A DNA stretch of 63,476 nucleotides from Leucobacter sp. Ag1 (lineage in GTDB: Bacteria; Actinomycetota; Actinomycetes; Actinomycetales; Microbacteriaceae). A program made the translations under genes and the position numbers. The notes below the pieces were generated by a model. It made no database searches, had not been told where the DNA came from, and saw only the letters and a list, made by a program, of their open reading frames with translations. The stretch lies in contig NZ_LAYO01000094.1 in the NCBI RefSeq assembly GCF_000980875.1, positions 1 through 63,476 of the forward strand. Direction: 5' to 3'. This document shows, in pieces, positions 22,682 through 31,676 of this stretch (within the stretch, counting starts at the first letter, position 1; each line of letters opens with the position of its first letter).

Positions 22682-23890
22682 TCAGTTGTAGACGGGCGCG
22701 TTCGGCGCTGAGACGTCGATCTTCTGCACCGAGCGCCCCTTGAGCCCCGTGAGCAGCGCCTGCAGCACCGCCGACTTCTTCTGCGTCTCGGTGGCCTCGC
22801 CCCACAGCACCTCGAGTCCGTTCGTGAGGGTGAAACGGACGTCCTGCCCGCTCGACGCGGTCACCGAGGCGAGCTGCTTCCGCAGCGCGTCGGGCATGTC
22901 GCGCACGATCTTCGCCGAAGCCGCGAATGCCGGAGAGCCGGGTGACGACGCCGCGCCGGTCGCCAGCGGCACCCCCGCGGGACGCTTGTCGGCGGTCCCC
23001 ACGAGCACGCCCGCGGGGTCGTAGGTCTCGAACTTCTTCCCCTTCGCCACCGTGATCGCGGGAATGCGCTCCTCGACCTGCACCACCAGCGTGCCCGGCG
23101 GGATCCGCTCGATCGCGTAGCGCTGGATCAGCGGGAAGTCCGCGAGGACGCGATGCACCTCGCCGTCATCTACCAGCGCCAGCGGCACGCCGTCGAACCG
23201 GCCGAGCGCATCTTTCACCTTCGCCGCGTCCACGCTCGACGCCCCCGTCACGCGGATGTCGCGCACCGCCATGAGCGGACTGAGCACCCCGATCGCGACG
23301 AAGAGCGCGAGCGCCACCACCGCGCCTGCGGCGATCAGCCAGTACCGGCGACGGCGGCGAGTGTGCACGGTGAACCGGCGCTGCTCGCGACGCTCGCGCC
23401 GGCGGCGCAGTCGCGTGGCCGTCCGCAGATCGCGTTCGGCGGCCCGGATCGGATCGGGTTCACGGTCGGAGCGCGCACGCAGCTTCGCGATGAGGCCGCC
23501 GTCGGCCCCCCGCGCATCGAGCGCGGCGTCGCTCAGGTCGGTCGTCGCCAGTTCGTCCGCGGATGCTCCGGCGGGAGCCGAGAAGGCGCCGCGCTCCGGA
23601 GGAGCCGCTCTGCCTGCATCGGCCGTGCCGAACCGCGCATCGCCGAGCACGTCGGCGAGATCGCTCGGGTCGCGCTGAGCCTCCTCGGCCCGTTCAGGGA
23701 TGACCTCGGCGACGGTCGCCTCGGCATCGGACGGCGGCGTCTCGGCGGCCCGGCCCGAACCGCGTCGCCGGAGCAGCCAACCACCGTCGGATCCGCCTCG
23801 GTGGTCGCTCGCCGACGTCTCCGGCGCGACGGGTGCATCGCGCTCCGGCTCGGGCTCGCGGTCGAACCCGCTCGGGCGCTTCACGCGCAC
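22682..23890 (-). CDS. ftsQ: Cell division protein FtsQ/DivIB
   Basis: Bitopic divisome protein. The 402-residue protein begins with an unusually long cytoplasmic region of about 180 residues (acidic, then basic: RRRRERREQRRFTVHTRRRR). A membrane segment follows (YWLIAAGAVVALALFVAIGV). Outside are a POTRA domain (LMAVRDIRVTGASSVDAAKV) and the FtsQ beta domain (VQVEERIPAITVAKG). The start is GTG at 23890. The 166 bp between it and ftsZ carry the ftsZ leader. Confidence 0.93.
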   Translation of the reverse strand: MRVKRPSGFDREPEPERDAPVAPETSASDHRGGSDGGWLLRRRGSGRAAETPPSDAEATVAEVIPERAEEAQRDPSDLADVLGDARFGTADAGRAAPPERGAFSAPAGASADELATTDLSDAALDARGADGGLIAKLRARSDREPDPIRAAERDLRTATRLRRRRERREQRRFTVHTRRRRRYWLIAAGAVVALALFVAIGVLSPLMAVRDIRVTGASSVDAAKVKDALGRFDGVPLALVDDGEVHRVLADFPLIQRYAIERIPPGTLVVQVEERIPAITVAKGKKFETYDPAGVLVGTADKRPAGVPLATGAASSPGSPAFAASAKIVRDMPDALRKQLASVTASSGQDVRFTLTNGLEVLWGEATETQKKSAVLQALLTGLKGRSVQKIDVSAPNAPVYN

Positions 23891-23914
23891 CGCCGTCTCA
23901 TCGGCACGACGAAC

Positions 23915-25360
23915 TCACTCGCCGTCGGCGTCGAACCGGCCGTGCAGCGCCTCGACCACCTGCGGGATGATCTGGTAGACGGTACCGCAGCTCATGGTCA
24001 CCATCACGTCGCCGGGTTCGGCGATCTCGGCGAGATAGTCGGCCGCGCGCTGCCAGTCGTCGATGTATGCGACCCGGCTCTGGTCCGAGAAGTCGTCGGC
24101 CACGAGCGCACCGGTGACACCGGCCACGGGATCCTCGCGCGCGCCGTCGACGGAGAGCACCACGGTGCGATCGGCGCCCTGCTCGAGCACCTCCGCGAAC
24201 TCGCGGTGGAACAGGCTGGTGCGGCTGTAGAGGTGGGGCTGGTGGATCGCGATGAGGCGGCCCTCCCCCACGACGGCGCGCGCCGAATCGAGCAGCGCCG
24301 CGACCTCGGTCGGGTGGTGCGCGTAGTCGTCGTACACGCGCACGCCGCCCACCTCGGCGTGGAACTCGAAGCGGCGCTTGGTGCCGCCGAACTCGCTGAT
24401 CGCGCGGAGCGAAGCGGCCGCGTCGAAGCCGAGCCCGGTGAGCACGGCCAGCGCGCCGACCGCGTTGACCGCGTTGTGCCGGCCGAAGACGCTGAGCTGG
24501 GCCCGGTGCCGTTCGACCGCCCCGTCGGCGCCGATCAGCTCGACCTCGAAGGCCACGGGGCCGGAGTCGTCGAGCGAGACGAGGCGCACGTCGGCGCCCT
24601 CGGCCTCGCCGAAAGTGCGGATGGCGGGCAGCTCGCCGCCCGCGGCCTGCTCGCGCAGGGAAGCGAGCACTTCGAGCGCTCCGGAGTCGTCGGCCGAGAC
24701 GACGATCTGCTCCCGTGCGCCGCGAGCGAAGTCGACGAACGCCTGCATGAAGTTCTCGCGGGAGCCGTAGAAATCGAGGTGCTCGGGATCCACGTTGGTG
24801 ATCAGCGCGATCGCCGTGTCGTAGAGCAGGAACGACTTGTCGCTCTCGTCGGCCTCGATCACGAAGAGGTCGTCGGTTCCCGGGCCCGACGAGGTGCCGA
24901 GGGACTCGATGATGCCGCCGTTGACGAAGGACGGGTCGGCGCCGAGGCCGAGCAGCCCGGTCACGACCATGCCGGTCGAGGTGGTCTTCCCGTGCGCGCC
25001 GGCGATCGAGACGAGGCGCTTGCCGCGCGCGAGCCACGCGAGGGCCTGCGAGCGGTGCAGCACCGGGAGGCCCTTCGCGAGCGCGAGCTGGTACTCGGGG
25101 TTGTCCTGCCAGAGCGCACCCGTCACGACGAGCGTGTCGGCGTCGCCGACGTTCGCGGCGTCGTGCCCGATGCTGACGTCGATGCCGAGCTCGGCGAGCG
25201 CCTTCGTGTTGTAGTTGGCGCTGCGATCGGAGCCCGAGACCCGCACGCCGGCGGCGTGCATCATGCGCGCGATTCCGCTCATGCCGGAACCGCCGATGCC
25301 GACGAAGTGCACCTTCCCGAGCTCGTCGGGAATCTGCATGTCGAGATCGGGATAGATCAT
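23915..25360 (-). CDS. murC: UDP-N-acetylmuramate--L-alanine ligase (or glycine, see text)
   Basis: Adds the first amino acid to UDP-MurNAc with ATP. The 481-residue Mur ligase has [14 protein letters not shown] near the N-terminus, the P-loop GAHGKTT at 121-127, and the central-domain motif [23 protein letters not shown] at 25360 follows GAGGAGG. A -10-like TAGTCT lies about 30 bases upstream, so murC-ftsQ may have a promoter of its own after the MFS insertion. In B-type peptidoglycan residue 1 is often Gly; the specificity of this enzyme cannot be read by eye. Confidence 0.96.
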   Translation of the reverse strand: MIYPDLDMQIPDELGKVHFVGIGGSGMSGIARMMHAAGVRVSGSDRSANYNTKALAELGIDVSIGHDAANVGDADTLVVTGALWQDNPEYQLALAKGLPVLHRSQALAWLARGKRLVSIAGAHGKTTSTGMVVTGLLGLGADPSFVNGGIIESLGTSSGPGTDDLFVIEADESDKSFLLYDTAIALITNVDPEHLDFYGSRENFMQAFVDFARGAREQIVVSADDSGALEVLASLREQAAGGELPAIRTFGEAEGADVRLVSLDDSGPVAFEVELIGADGAVERHRAQLSVFGRHNAVNAVGALAVLTGLGFDAAASLRAISEFGGTKRRFEFHAEVGGVRVYDDYAHHPTEVAALLDSARAVVGEGRLIAIHQPHLYSRTSLFHREFAEVLEQGADRTVVLSVDGAREDPVAGVTGALVADDFSDQSRVAYIDDWQRAADYLAEIAEPGDVMVTMSCGTVYQIIPQVVEALHGRFDADGE

Positions 25361-25389
25361 CTGGGCGCCTCCTCAGGTCGTGCCCGACA

Positions 25390-25395
25390 AGACTA
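25390..25395 (-). promoter_or_regulatory. Candidate -10 element for murC
   Basis: TAGTCT on the minus strand fits TANNNT and lies about 30 bases upstream of the murC ATG. It is in the 86-bp gap between the MFS stop and murC. A promoter here would keep murC and ftsQ expressed independently of the inserted transporter. Confidence 0.35.
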
Positions 25396-25446
25396 CCGTT
25401 CCGCGCCCGCGTTCCCGCGGCGCGGATGCCCGGTGTGGCGCGGGTC

Positions 25447-26685
25447 TCAGCGCGCTCCCACCGGAGCCTTCGGCTCCCGGGCCCGGCGGCCCTCCCGCGG
25501 GACGAGCGGGATCGCCGCGGCGGGCGCCAGGGCGATGAGGGCGAGCGCCGTCGGCACGCCGACGAGGGTGATGAGCCCGCCGACGACCGGGCCGACCGCT
25601 GCCGCTGCGAGGAACTGCCCGGTGTTCTGGATCCCGAGCGCGCGCCCGGCCCAGCCCCGCCCCGCGGTCTCGGCGACCGCGGTGAAGGCGAGCCCGTTGT
25701 CGGCGACGCTCACGCAGCTCGCGATGACGTAGGCCACGGCGGCAGGAACGGCCCACCCGGCCCATCCGAAGACCGCGGCGAGGACCAGCACGACCACGCC
25801 GATCACGGCGACCTGCAGCAGCGGACGCAGGCGCGAGCGCACGCGATCGCTCCACAGCCCCACCGCGATGCGCCCGGCGGCGCCCGCGAACTGGGAGACC
25901 GCCACGAGCGCACCCGCGGCGAGGGCGCTCCACCCGAACCCGACGGTGAACCACACGAGACCGAAGGTCGAGAGGGCGAACTGCGGGACCACGAGCAGCA
26001 TCGAGACCGCGTGAATGCGCACGAGCGTCGCGGATCCCCGGTACGGATTGGATTCGGGCCGGCTCTCGCCCGCGGCACCGGCCGCTCCCGCGGCTCCGGC
26101 CGCTCCGGCCACGGCGGACGACGGCGAATCCACCACGGCGCAGACGCAGGCGATCAGGCTGACGAGCAGCAGGATCCCGCCGAAGCCGAGCGCAGCGACG
26201 ACGCCCGCACCCGCCGCGATGGGCGGCACCGCGACGGCCGCGACCGCCATCCCCAACGGCTGGCAGGTCTGCCGGATCCCCATCACGAACCCGCGGCGAC
26301 CGACCGGGAACCATCCGGTGATCAGGCGCCCGCTCGTGTTGTTGATGCAGGCGGTCATCGCGCCGCCCAGCACGAACGCCGCGCCGAGCCAGAAACCGTC
26401 GCCCGCCAGCATCGACAGCGCCACCGCCAGCACGCTCAGGCTGAGACCGATGATCAGCACCCGGCGCTCGCCCACCCGGTCGGCGAGCGCGCCCCAGAGG
26501 AAGAGCGCGAGCACGAGGCCCAGGTTGGGCATGCCCGCGAGCAGGCCGGCGCCCGCGAGACTCATGCCCCGCTCCTGCGTGAAATACGGGATGAGGAACG
26601 CGGGGGTCGCGACCACGACGGTGGTCGAGGCCTGGCCGAACACCATGACGGCGAGCATCAGCCAGGGTCTGGGACGAATGGGCAC
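25447..26685 (-). CDS. MFS transporter inserted in the dcw cluster
   Basis: The 412-residue membrane protein has about 12 hydrophobic segments and the MFS loop 2-3 motif (LWGALADRVGERRVLIIG). The second half has the matching motif GLWSDRVRSRLRPLL. The central loop between helices 6 and 7 carries an Ala/Gly run encoded by 9-bp tandem repeats. It looks like a drug- or solute-efflux family member; the substrate is unknown. It lies between murG and murC, where standard actinobacterial dcw clusters have no gene. GTG at 26685 has GGAG 9 bases before it and is preceded by a small leader peptide and hairpins. Confidence 0.9.
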   Translation of the reverse strand: MPIRPRPWLMLAVMVFGQASTTVVVATPAFLIPYFTQERGMSLAGAGLLAGMPNLGLVLALFLWGALADRVGERRVLIIGLSLSVLAVALSMLAGDGFWLGAAFVLGGAMTACINNTSGRLITGWFPVGRRGFVMGIRQTCQPLGMAVAAVAVPPIAAGAGVVAALGFGGILLLVSLIACVCAVVDSPSSAVAGAAGAAGAAGAAGESRPESNPYRGSATLVRIHAVSMLLVVPQFALSTFGLVWFTVGFGWSALAAGALVAVSQFAGAAGRIAVGLWSDRVRSRLRPLLQVAVIGVVVLVLAAVFGWAGWAVPAAVAYVIASCVSVADNGLAFTAVAETAGRGWAGRALGIQNTGQFLAAAAVGPVVGGLITLVGVPTALALIALAPAAAIPLVPREGRRAREPKAPVGAR

Positions 26686-26728
26686 GGGAGGATTCTCCGA
26701 TCAGCGAAGCGTTGACCGGCACGACGAA

Positions 26729-26750
26729 CGGCGCCGCTGGCAGGGCGCCG
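26729..26750 (-). promoter_or_regulatory. Attenuator-like hairpin between leader peptide and MFS gene
   Basis: On the minus strand CGGCGCC and GGCGCCG form a 7-bp GC stem with an 8-base loop, starting 7 bases after the leader-peptide stop. An alternative 7-bp stem pairs 26747-26753 with 26714-26720 (GACCGGC with GCCGGTC). The two share bases and cannot coexist. This is the arrangement expected of leader-peptide attenuation. Confidence 0.5.
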
Positions 26751-26756
26751 GTCGAT

Positions 26757-26798
26757 TCACACCCTGCTGCGGCTCCGAAGGAGGAGGCTGCGAGACAT
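26757..26798 (-). CDS. Putative 13-residue leader peptide (uORF) of the MFS gene
   Basis: ATG at 26798 opens a 13-codon frame, MSRSLLLRSRSRV, ending with TGA at 26757. The -10 box TAGGAT ends six bases before the ATG, so the transcript would begin at or next to the start codon (leaderless). The peptide has Arg-Ser-Arg twice, the +X+ type of motif known to stall ribosomes with macrolides in other leader peptides. It is followed by a hairpin and the MFS ribosome site. It is also possible that this is chance; the frame is short. Confidence 0.45.
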   Translation of the reverse strand: MSRSLLLRSRSRV

Positions 26799-26804
26799 GG
26801 GGCG

Positions 26805-26810
26805 ATCCTA
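26805..26810 (-). promoter_or_regulatory. Candidate -10 element for the leader peptide and MFS gene
   Basis: TAGGAT on the minus strand is six bases from the leader ATG. It lies between the murG stop and the leader peptide, so the MFS gene can be expressed on its own. No good -35 is seen at the standard distance. Confidence 0.45.
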
Positions 26811-26826
26811 TCGCGTCAGAGCGTGG

Positions 26827-27903
26827 TCAGCGCGCCGCCAGCGCCTCGCGCACGAGCGCGAGCAGGCGCTCGGTTCCGTCGAGGGCGCCGACCCCGCGGG
26901 CCCGCTCCGACATCTCGGCGAGCCGCGCGTCGTCGCCGACCAGCGGGATCAGGGTGCCGCGCACCCACTCGGGAGTCAGCTCGGCGTCGTCCACGAGCAG
27001 CGCACCGCCGGCCTCGACGTCGGCGGCGGCGTTGAAGCGCTGCTCGCCGTTGCCATGGCCGTAGGGCACGAACACGGCGGGGATGCCGAGTCCGGCGAGC
27101 TCGCTCACGGTCGTGGATCCGGCGCGCGAGACCGCGAGGTCGCAGGCGGCGAATGCGAGGTCCATGCGGTCGCAGTACGGCAGCACCTCGTAGCCCGCGA
27201 CGCCCGGATCTTCGAGCTCGGTGAGCCCGCCCCAGACGTGCAGCACCTGGATCCCGGCCGCGGTGATCGCCGCGGCCTCGCTCGAGATGCCGCGGTTGAT
27301 CGCGCGGGCGCCCAGCGAGCCGCCCGTCACCAGCAGCGTGCGCCGCTCGGGGTCGAGACCGAAGTGCTCGCGCGCCGAGGCGCGGAGCGCAGCGCGGTCG
27401 AGCCCCGTGATCTCGGGGCGGAGGGGCATCCCCGTGACCCGAGCGTTCGGGATCGGGGTGCCGGGGAAGGTGACCGCGACGTAGGGCGTCGAGCGCGCCC
27501 CGAGCTTGTTCGCCATGCCGGGTTTCGCGTTCGCCTCGTGGATCACCACGGGCACGCCCTCCTTCGCGCCGGCCCGGTAGGCGGGCGCCGAGGCGTAGCC
27601 GCCGAAGCCGACCACGACGTCGACGCCGCGCTCGCGGATCAGCTCGCGCACCCGGGCGATGGCTCGGCGGTACTTCGCCGGGAACTTCAGCGCGTAGGCG
27701 CTCGGCTTCCGCGGGAACGGCAGGCGCTCGATGGTCACCAGTTCGTATCCGCGCTCCGGCACCAGGCGGGCTTCGAGCCCCTCCTTCGTGCCGAGCACCA
27801 CGATCTCCGCGTCCGGCTCCTCCGTCCGGATCAGATCGGCGAGCGCGAGCAGCGGATTGACGTGCCCGGCGGTTCCGCCTCCGGCCAGCAGGTAGGTGGT
27901 CAT
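26827..27903 (-). CDS. murG: UDP-GlcNAc:lipid I N-acetylglucosaminyltransferase
   Basis: Converts lipid I to lipid II on the inner membrane face. The 358-residue GT28 enzyme has the N-terminal glycine loop GGGTAGHVNP at residues 8-17, FGGYASAPAYRAG, a second glycine loop TGGSLGARAINRGI and the nucleotide-binding region SRAGSTTVSELAGLGIPAVF. ATG at 27903 overlaps the ftsW stop (ATGA). Confidence 0.97.
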   Translation of the reverse strand: MTTYLLAGGGTAGHVNPLLALADLIRTEEPDAEIVVLGTKEGLEARLVPERGYELVTIERLPFPRKPSAYALKFPAKYRRAIARVRELIRERGVDVVVGFGGYASAPAYRAGAKEGVPVVIHEANAKPGMANKLGARSTPYVAVTFPGTPIPNARVTGMPLRPEITGLDRAALRASAREHFGLDPERRTLLVTGGSLGARAINRGISSEAAAITAAGIQVLHVWGGLTELEDPGVAGYEVLPYCDRMDLAFAACDLAVSRAGSTTVSELAGLGIPAVFVPYGHGNGEQRFNAAADVEAGGALLVDDAELTPEWVRGTLIPLVGDDARLAEMSERARGVGALDGTERLLALVREALAAR

Positions 27904-29108
27904 CGTGTCGCCTCCGTGGTGGTGATCTCGTCTCGGTGCTTCGCGTTGTCGCGCGCGATCGATATGACCACGCCCATGGCGACCAGGCACGCGATGAGCG
28001 CGGTGCCGCCGGCGCTGATGAGGGGCAGCGGCACCCCGAGCACCGGCAGGATGCCGATCACCACCGCGATGTTCACGAAGGCCTGGCCGACGATCCAGAC
28101 GAGGATCCCGCCGACGACGGCCTTGCCGAAGCGGTCCCGCGCGTTGCCGATCACGCGCAGCATGAACACGGTCAGCACGATGAAGAGCACGATCACGAGG
28201 ACCGCGCCGATCATGCCGAGCTCCTCGCCGATGATCGCGAAGATGTAGTCGTTGTCGGCCGCCGGCAGCCACTTCCACTTCGCCTTCGACCCGCCGAGGC
28301 CGACGCCGAAGAGCCCGCCGCCGGCGAGCGCCCACAGGCCGTGCAGCGGCTGCCAGGCGAGGCCGCTGTAGTCGCTGTTGCCGCCCGCGTGGCCGAACAG
28401 GCGATCCATGCGGTTCTGGCTCGTCACGACGAAGAAGAACGCCGCGAGCGCGGCCCCCGCGAAGGTGTAGCCGAGCGCTTTCCAACTGACGCCGCCGAAG
28501 TACATCGCGCCGAGCACCGAGGCGCCCATGATTATCGTGGTGCCGAGGTCCTTGCCCAGCATGACCGTGCCGAGGGCGATGAGCGCGCCCGGCAGCACGA
28601 TCGGGATCAGCTCGTGCTTGGTCTGCGTGAGCAGTCGCTCCTTCGACATCAGCACGGCGCCGATCCAGACGATGAGCGCGAGCTTCAGCGCCTCGGACGG
28701 CTGCGCCGAGAACGAACCGATCTGGATCCAGTTGCGGTTGCCGTAGACGTCGACGCCGAGCGGCGTGAACACGAGGAGCTGCAGGAAGATCCCGAGACCG
28801 AACAGCCACCAGGCCCAGCGCCGCCAGAACTCGATCGTGCGGGTCGCCGCGAAGATCATCAGCGGGATGCCGATGAGCGCGTAGGTCGCCTGGCGCCAGA
28901 ATCCTCCGAGGAAGCCCTGATCGTCGAGGTAGGAGGTGATGGACGAGGCCGAGAGCACCATGATCAGCCCGATGCCGACCAGGAGGAAGGTGATCGCGTA
29001 GAGCGCCACCACCGTCGGGTCGCCCGGGGTCGGGATCGCGCCGCCCAGGCGGATCCGCGCACGGCCGAACGCGCCGCGCCCCGGGGTCGACGCCGACTGC
29101 TCGCTCAC
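27900..29108 (-). CDS. ftsW: Septal peptidoglycan glycosyltransferase FtsW
   Basis: SEDS polymerase that links lipid II into glycan strands at the septum with FtsI. The 402-residue protein has about ten membrane segments. Characteristic stretches are MVLSASSITSY, GNRNWIQIGSFSAQPSEALK, HELIPIVLPG, DNDYIFAIIGEELG and LPLISAGGTALIA. GTG at 29108 lies one base after the murD stop and opens SEQSAST; codons upstream in this frame belong to murD. Confidence 0.96.
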   Translation of the reverse strand: MSEQSASTPGRGAFGRARIRLGGAIPTPGDPTVVALYAITFLLVGIGLIMVLSASSITSYLDDQGFLGGFWRQATYALIGIPLMIFAATRTIEFWRRWAWWLFGLGIFLQLLVFTPLGVDVYGNRNWIQIGSFSAQPSEALKLALIVWIGAVLMSKERLLTQTKHELIPIVLPGALIALGTVMLGKDLGTTIIMGASVLGAMYFGGVSWKALGYTFAGAALAAFFFVVTSQNRMDRLFGHAGGNSDYSGLAWQPLHGLWALAGGGLFGVGLGGSKAKWKWLPAADNDYIFAIIGEELGMIGAVLVIVLFIVLTVFMLRVIGNARDRFGKAVVGGILVWIVGQAFVNIAVVIGILPVLGVPLPLISAGGTALIACLVAMGVVISIARDNAKHRDEITTTEATR

Positions 29109-29109
29109 G

Positions 29110-30594
29110 TCAGCGGCCCTCGGCGAGTGCGCGAAGGGCAGCCTGGAAGCGCCGCCCGCGATCGGCGTAGTCGGTGAACTGATCCATCGAGGCCGCGGCC
29201 GGTGCGAAGAGCACGGTGTCGCCCTCGTCAGCGAGCGCCGCCGCCGCATCGACCGCAGCGCGTGCGACGTCGAAGTCGGATCCCTCGGGCACGATCTCGC
29301 TCACGGCGACGCCGGGCGCGTGCTCGGCGAACGCGGCGAGCACGGCCTCGCGCTCGGCCCCGATCACGACCGCGCCGCGCAGGCGCTCCGCGTGGGTCTC
29401 GACGAGCTCGCCGATGTCGGTTCCCTTGAGCAGGCCTCCGACCACCCACACCACGCGCTCGAGCGCGCGCAGCGATGCGGCCGCGGCGTGCCCGTTGGTG
29501 GCCTTCGAATCGTCGATCCAGGTGACGCCGTCGAGCACGCCGAGATGCTGAGCGCGATGGGCGTCCAGCTCGAAGTTCAGGATCGCGGTCGCGATCTCCT
29601 CGGGCTCGACCCCGCGCGAGCGTGCCAGTGCCGCCGCCGCGAGGATGTTCTGCACCAGGTGCGGTGCTCCCAGGTGGCGCTCCTGCAGCTCTTCGATCGT
29701 GACGAGCTCGTACGCCGAGCTGCGGCGCTCGGCATGGAAGCCGCGGTCGATGAGGAGTCCGTCGACGATGCCGAAGCCGCTGGGCGGCGGCGCGTCGAGG
29801 CCGAAGCTGATCGCGCGGGCGCCCTCGACCACGTCGGCCTCCTCGACCATGCGCTCGGTGGCCGCGTCGGCGCGGTTGTAGACGCAGGCGACCTGCGTGT
29901 GCGCGTAGACCTTGGCCTTCGCCGCGCGGTACGCCTCGGCGGAGCCGTGCCAGTCGAGGTGGTCGTCCGCGATGTTCAGGCAGACGCTCGCGTACGGAGA
30001 GATCTCGCCGAGCCGCTCGAGCTGGAAGCTCGACAGCTCGACCACGAGCGCGTCGTACCCCTGCGGGTCGCGCAGCGCGTCGAGGATCGGCACGCCGATG
30101 TTGCCCACCGGGGCCGCGCGCAGCCCCCCGGCGAGCAGCATGTGGGCCGTGAGCTGCGAGGTCGTCGTCTTGCCGTTGGTACCGGTGATGCAGATCCAGT
30201 CGGCGACCCGATCGGTCTTGTCGCGCAGGCGCCAGCCGAGCTCGATGTCGCCCCACACCACGGTGCCGCGGGCGATCGCCCACTCGGTCAGCGGGTGATC
30301 GGGGCGGTAGCCGGGCGAGACGATGACGAGGTCGGGATCGAACGCGGCGAGGTCGGCGAGCTGCGCCTCGTCGCCGGCGATCCGGGCCTGCTCCGCGCCG
30401 ATGACGCGCAGCAGCTGCTCGCGCTCGGGATCCTCGCCCGCGAAGATGACGCGGACGCGGGACCCGAGCTCGATGAGCGTATCGGCGACCGAGAACCCGG
30501 TGACGCCGAGGCCGAGCACGGCGACGCGCAGTACCGACCAGTCGTGGTGCCAGCTGGACAGTGCGAGCACGCGCTCGCGGACATCGATGGTCAT
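29110..30594 (-). CDS. murD: UDP-N-acetylmuramoylalanine--D-glutamate ligase
   Basis: Adds D-Glu to the nucleotide precursor. The 494-residue Mur ligase has the dinucleotide-like [14 protein letters not shown] at the N-terminus, the P-loop GTNGKTTT at 138-145, [23 protein letters not shown] and the C-terminal [18 protein letters not shown] at 30594 overlaps the mraY stop (ATGA). Confidence 0.97.
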   Translation of the reverse strand: MTIDVRERVLALSSWHHDWSVLRVAVLGLGVTGFSVADTLIELGSRVRVIFAGEDPEREQLLRVIGAEQARIAGDEAQLADLAAFDPDLVIVSPGYRPDHPLTEWAIARGTVVWGDIELGWRLRDKTDRVADWICITGTNGKTTTSQLTAHMLLAGGLRAAPVGNIGVPILDALRDPQGYDALVVELSSFQLERLGEISPYASVCLNIADDHLDWHGSAEAYRAAKAKVYAHTQVACVYNRADAATERMVEEADVVEGARAISFGLDAPPPSGFGIVDGLLIDRGFHAERRSSAYELVTIEELQERHLGAPHLVQNILAAAALARSRGVEPEEIATAILNFELDAHRAQHLGVLDGVTWIDDSKATNGHAAAASLRALERVVWVVGGLLKGTDIGELVETHAERLRGAVVIGAEREAVLAAFAEHAPGVAVSEIVPEGSDFDVARAAVDAAAALADEGDTVLFAPAAASMDQFTDYADRGRRFQAALRALAEGR

Positions 30595-31676
30595 TGCTGC
30601 AGCAACCATTCTCCGTAGAACGCGCCCACGCCGGCCACCACGAAGAGTCCCGCGATGATCCAGAAGCGGACGACGACCGTGACCTCGGCCCAACCCTTGA
30701 GCTCGAAGTGGTGGTGGATCGGGCTCATCAGGAAGATGCGCTTGCCCTTCGTCACCTTGAAGTAGAGGCGCTGCACGATGACCGAGCCGGTCTCGATGAT
30801 GAACAGGCCGCCGATGAGCACGAGCAGCAGCTCGGTGCGGGTGAGGATCGCGAGCGCGGCGATCGCGCCGCCGATGCCCATCGAGCCGGTGTCGCCCATG
30901 AACACGTGCGCCGGGTTGGTGTTCCACCAGAGGAAACCGGCGAGGCCGCCGAGGAACGCGGCGGCGATGACCGCGAGGTCCATGGGGTCGCGCACCTCGT
31001 AGCAGCCGGCCTTGCCCGCCGTCGTCGCGCAGTTCTGCGCCGACTGCCAGAAGCCGATGCCGAGGTAGGCGGCGAAGGCGAACAGCGCGGCGCCCGCGGC
31101 GAGGCCGTCGAGGCCGTCGGTCACGTTCACCGAGTTGGTGGCGGAGGTGACGATCAGGATGATCCAGATGACGATCACGATGATGCCGAGCACCGAGCCG
31201 AGCGCCATGAAGTCGAACGGGAGGTCGCGGAAGATCGAGATGTGCGTGGACACCGGGGTGACGCCCGCCTGGTTCGCGAACTGCAGGCCGAGCAGCGCGA
31301 ACGCGACCGCGACGAGGATCTGGCCGACGATCTTCGCCCAGCCGTTCAGGCCGGCCGAGTTCTGCATGCGGGCCTTCATGAAGTCGTCGACGAAGCCGAC
31401 GAGGCCGGCGCCCACGGCCATGAGGATCACGAGCATCGCCGACGGGGTCGGCGTCTCCCCCATGATGAACTTGCCGAGGAAGTAGGCGATGACGGAGCCC
31501 GACAGGAAGATGAGCCCGCCCATGGTGGGCGTCCCCCGCTTGACCTCGTGCTCCTTCGGGCCGTCGACGCGGATCGGCTGGCCCCAGCGGAGGCGGTTGA
31601 AGACCCGCACGAAGAGCGGGGTCAGCAGCAGCGAGTAGAGCAGGGAGAACCCGCCGGCGATGAGCAGGGCGATCAT
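30591..31676 (-). CDS. mraY: Phospho-N-acetylmuramoyl-pentapeptide transferase
   Basis: Makes lipid I by moving phospho-MurNAc-pentapeptide to undecaprenyl phosphate. The 361-residue integral membrane protein has about ten helices. Motifs include [21 protein letters not shown] (catalytic Asp pair), [15 protein letters not shown] and [13 protein letters not shown] at 31676 overlaps the murF stop (ATGA). Confidence 0.97.
   Translation of the reverse strand: MIALLIAGGFSLLYSLLLTPLFVRVFNRLRWGQPIRVDGPKEHEVKRGTPTMGGLIFLSGSVIAYFLGKFIMGETPTPSAMLVILMAVGAGLVGFVDDFMKARMQNSAGLNGWAKIVGQILVAVAFALLGLQFANQAGVTPVSTHISIFRDLPFDFMALGSVLGIIVIVIWIILIVTSATNSVNVTDGLDGLAAGAALFAFAAYLGIGFWQSAQNCATTAGKAGCYEVRDPMDLAVIAAAFLGGLAGFLWWNTNPAHVFMGDTGSMGIGGAIAALAILTRTELLLVLIGGLFIIETGSVIVQRLYFKVTKGKRIFLMSPIHHHFELKGWAEVTVVVRFWIIAGLFVVAGVGAFYGEWLLQQ

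Noticed and set aside
23153-25732. A long plus-strand frame opposite ftsQ and murC
   Set aside because: Same antisense effect; no ribosome site and no recognisable domain.
26070-26115. Possible frameshift or slippage tract in the MFS gene
   Set aside because: The GC-rich 9-bp tandem repeats keep the frame and encode an Ala/Gly linker in the central loop.
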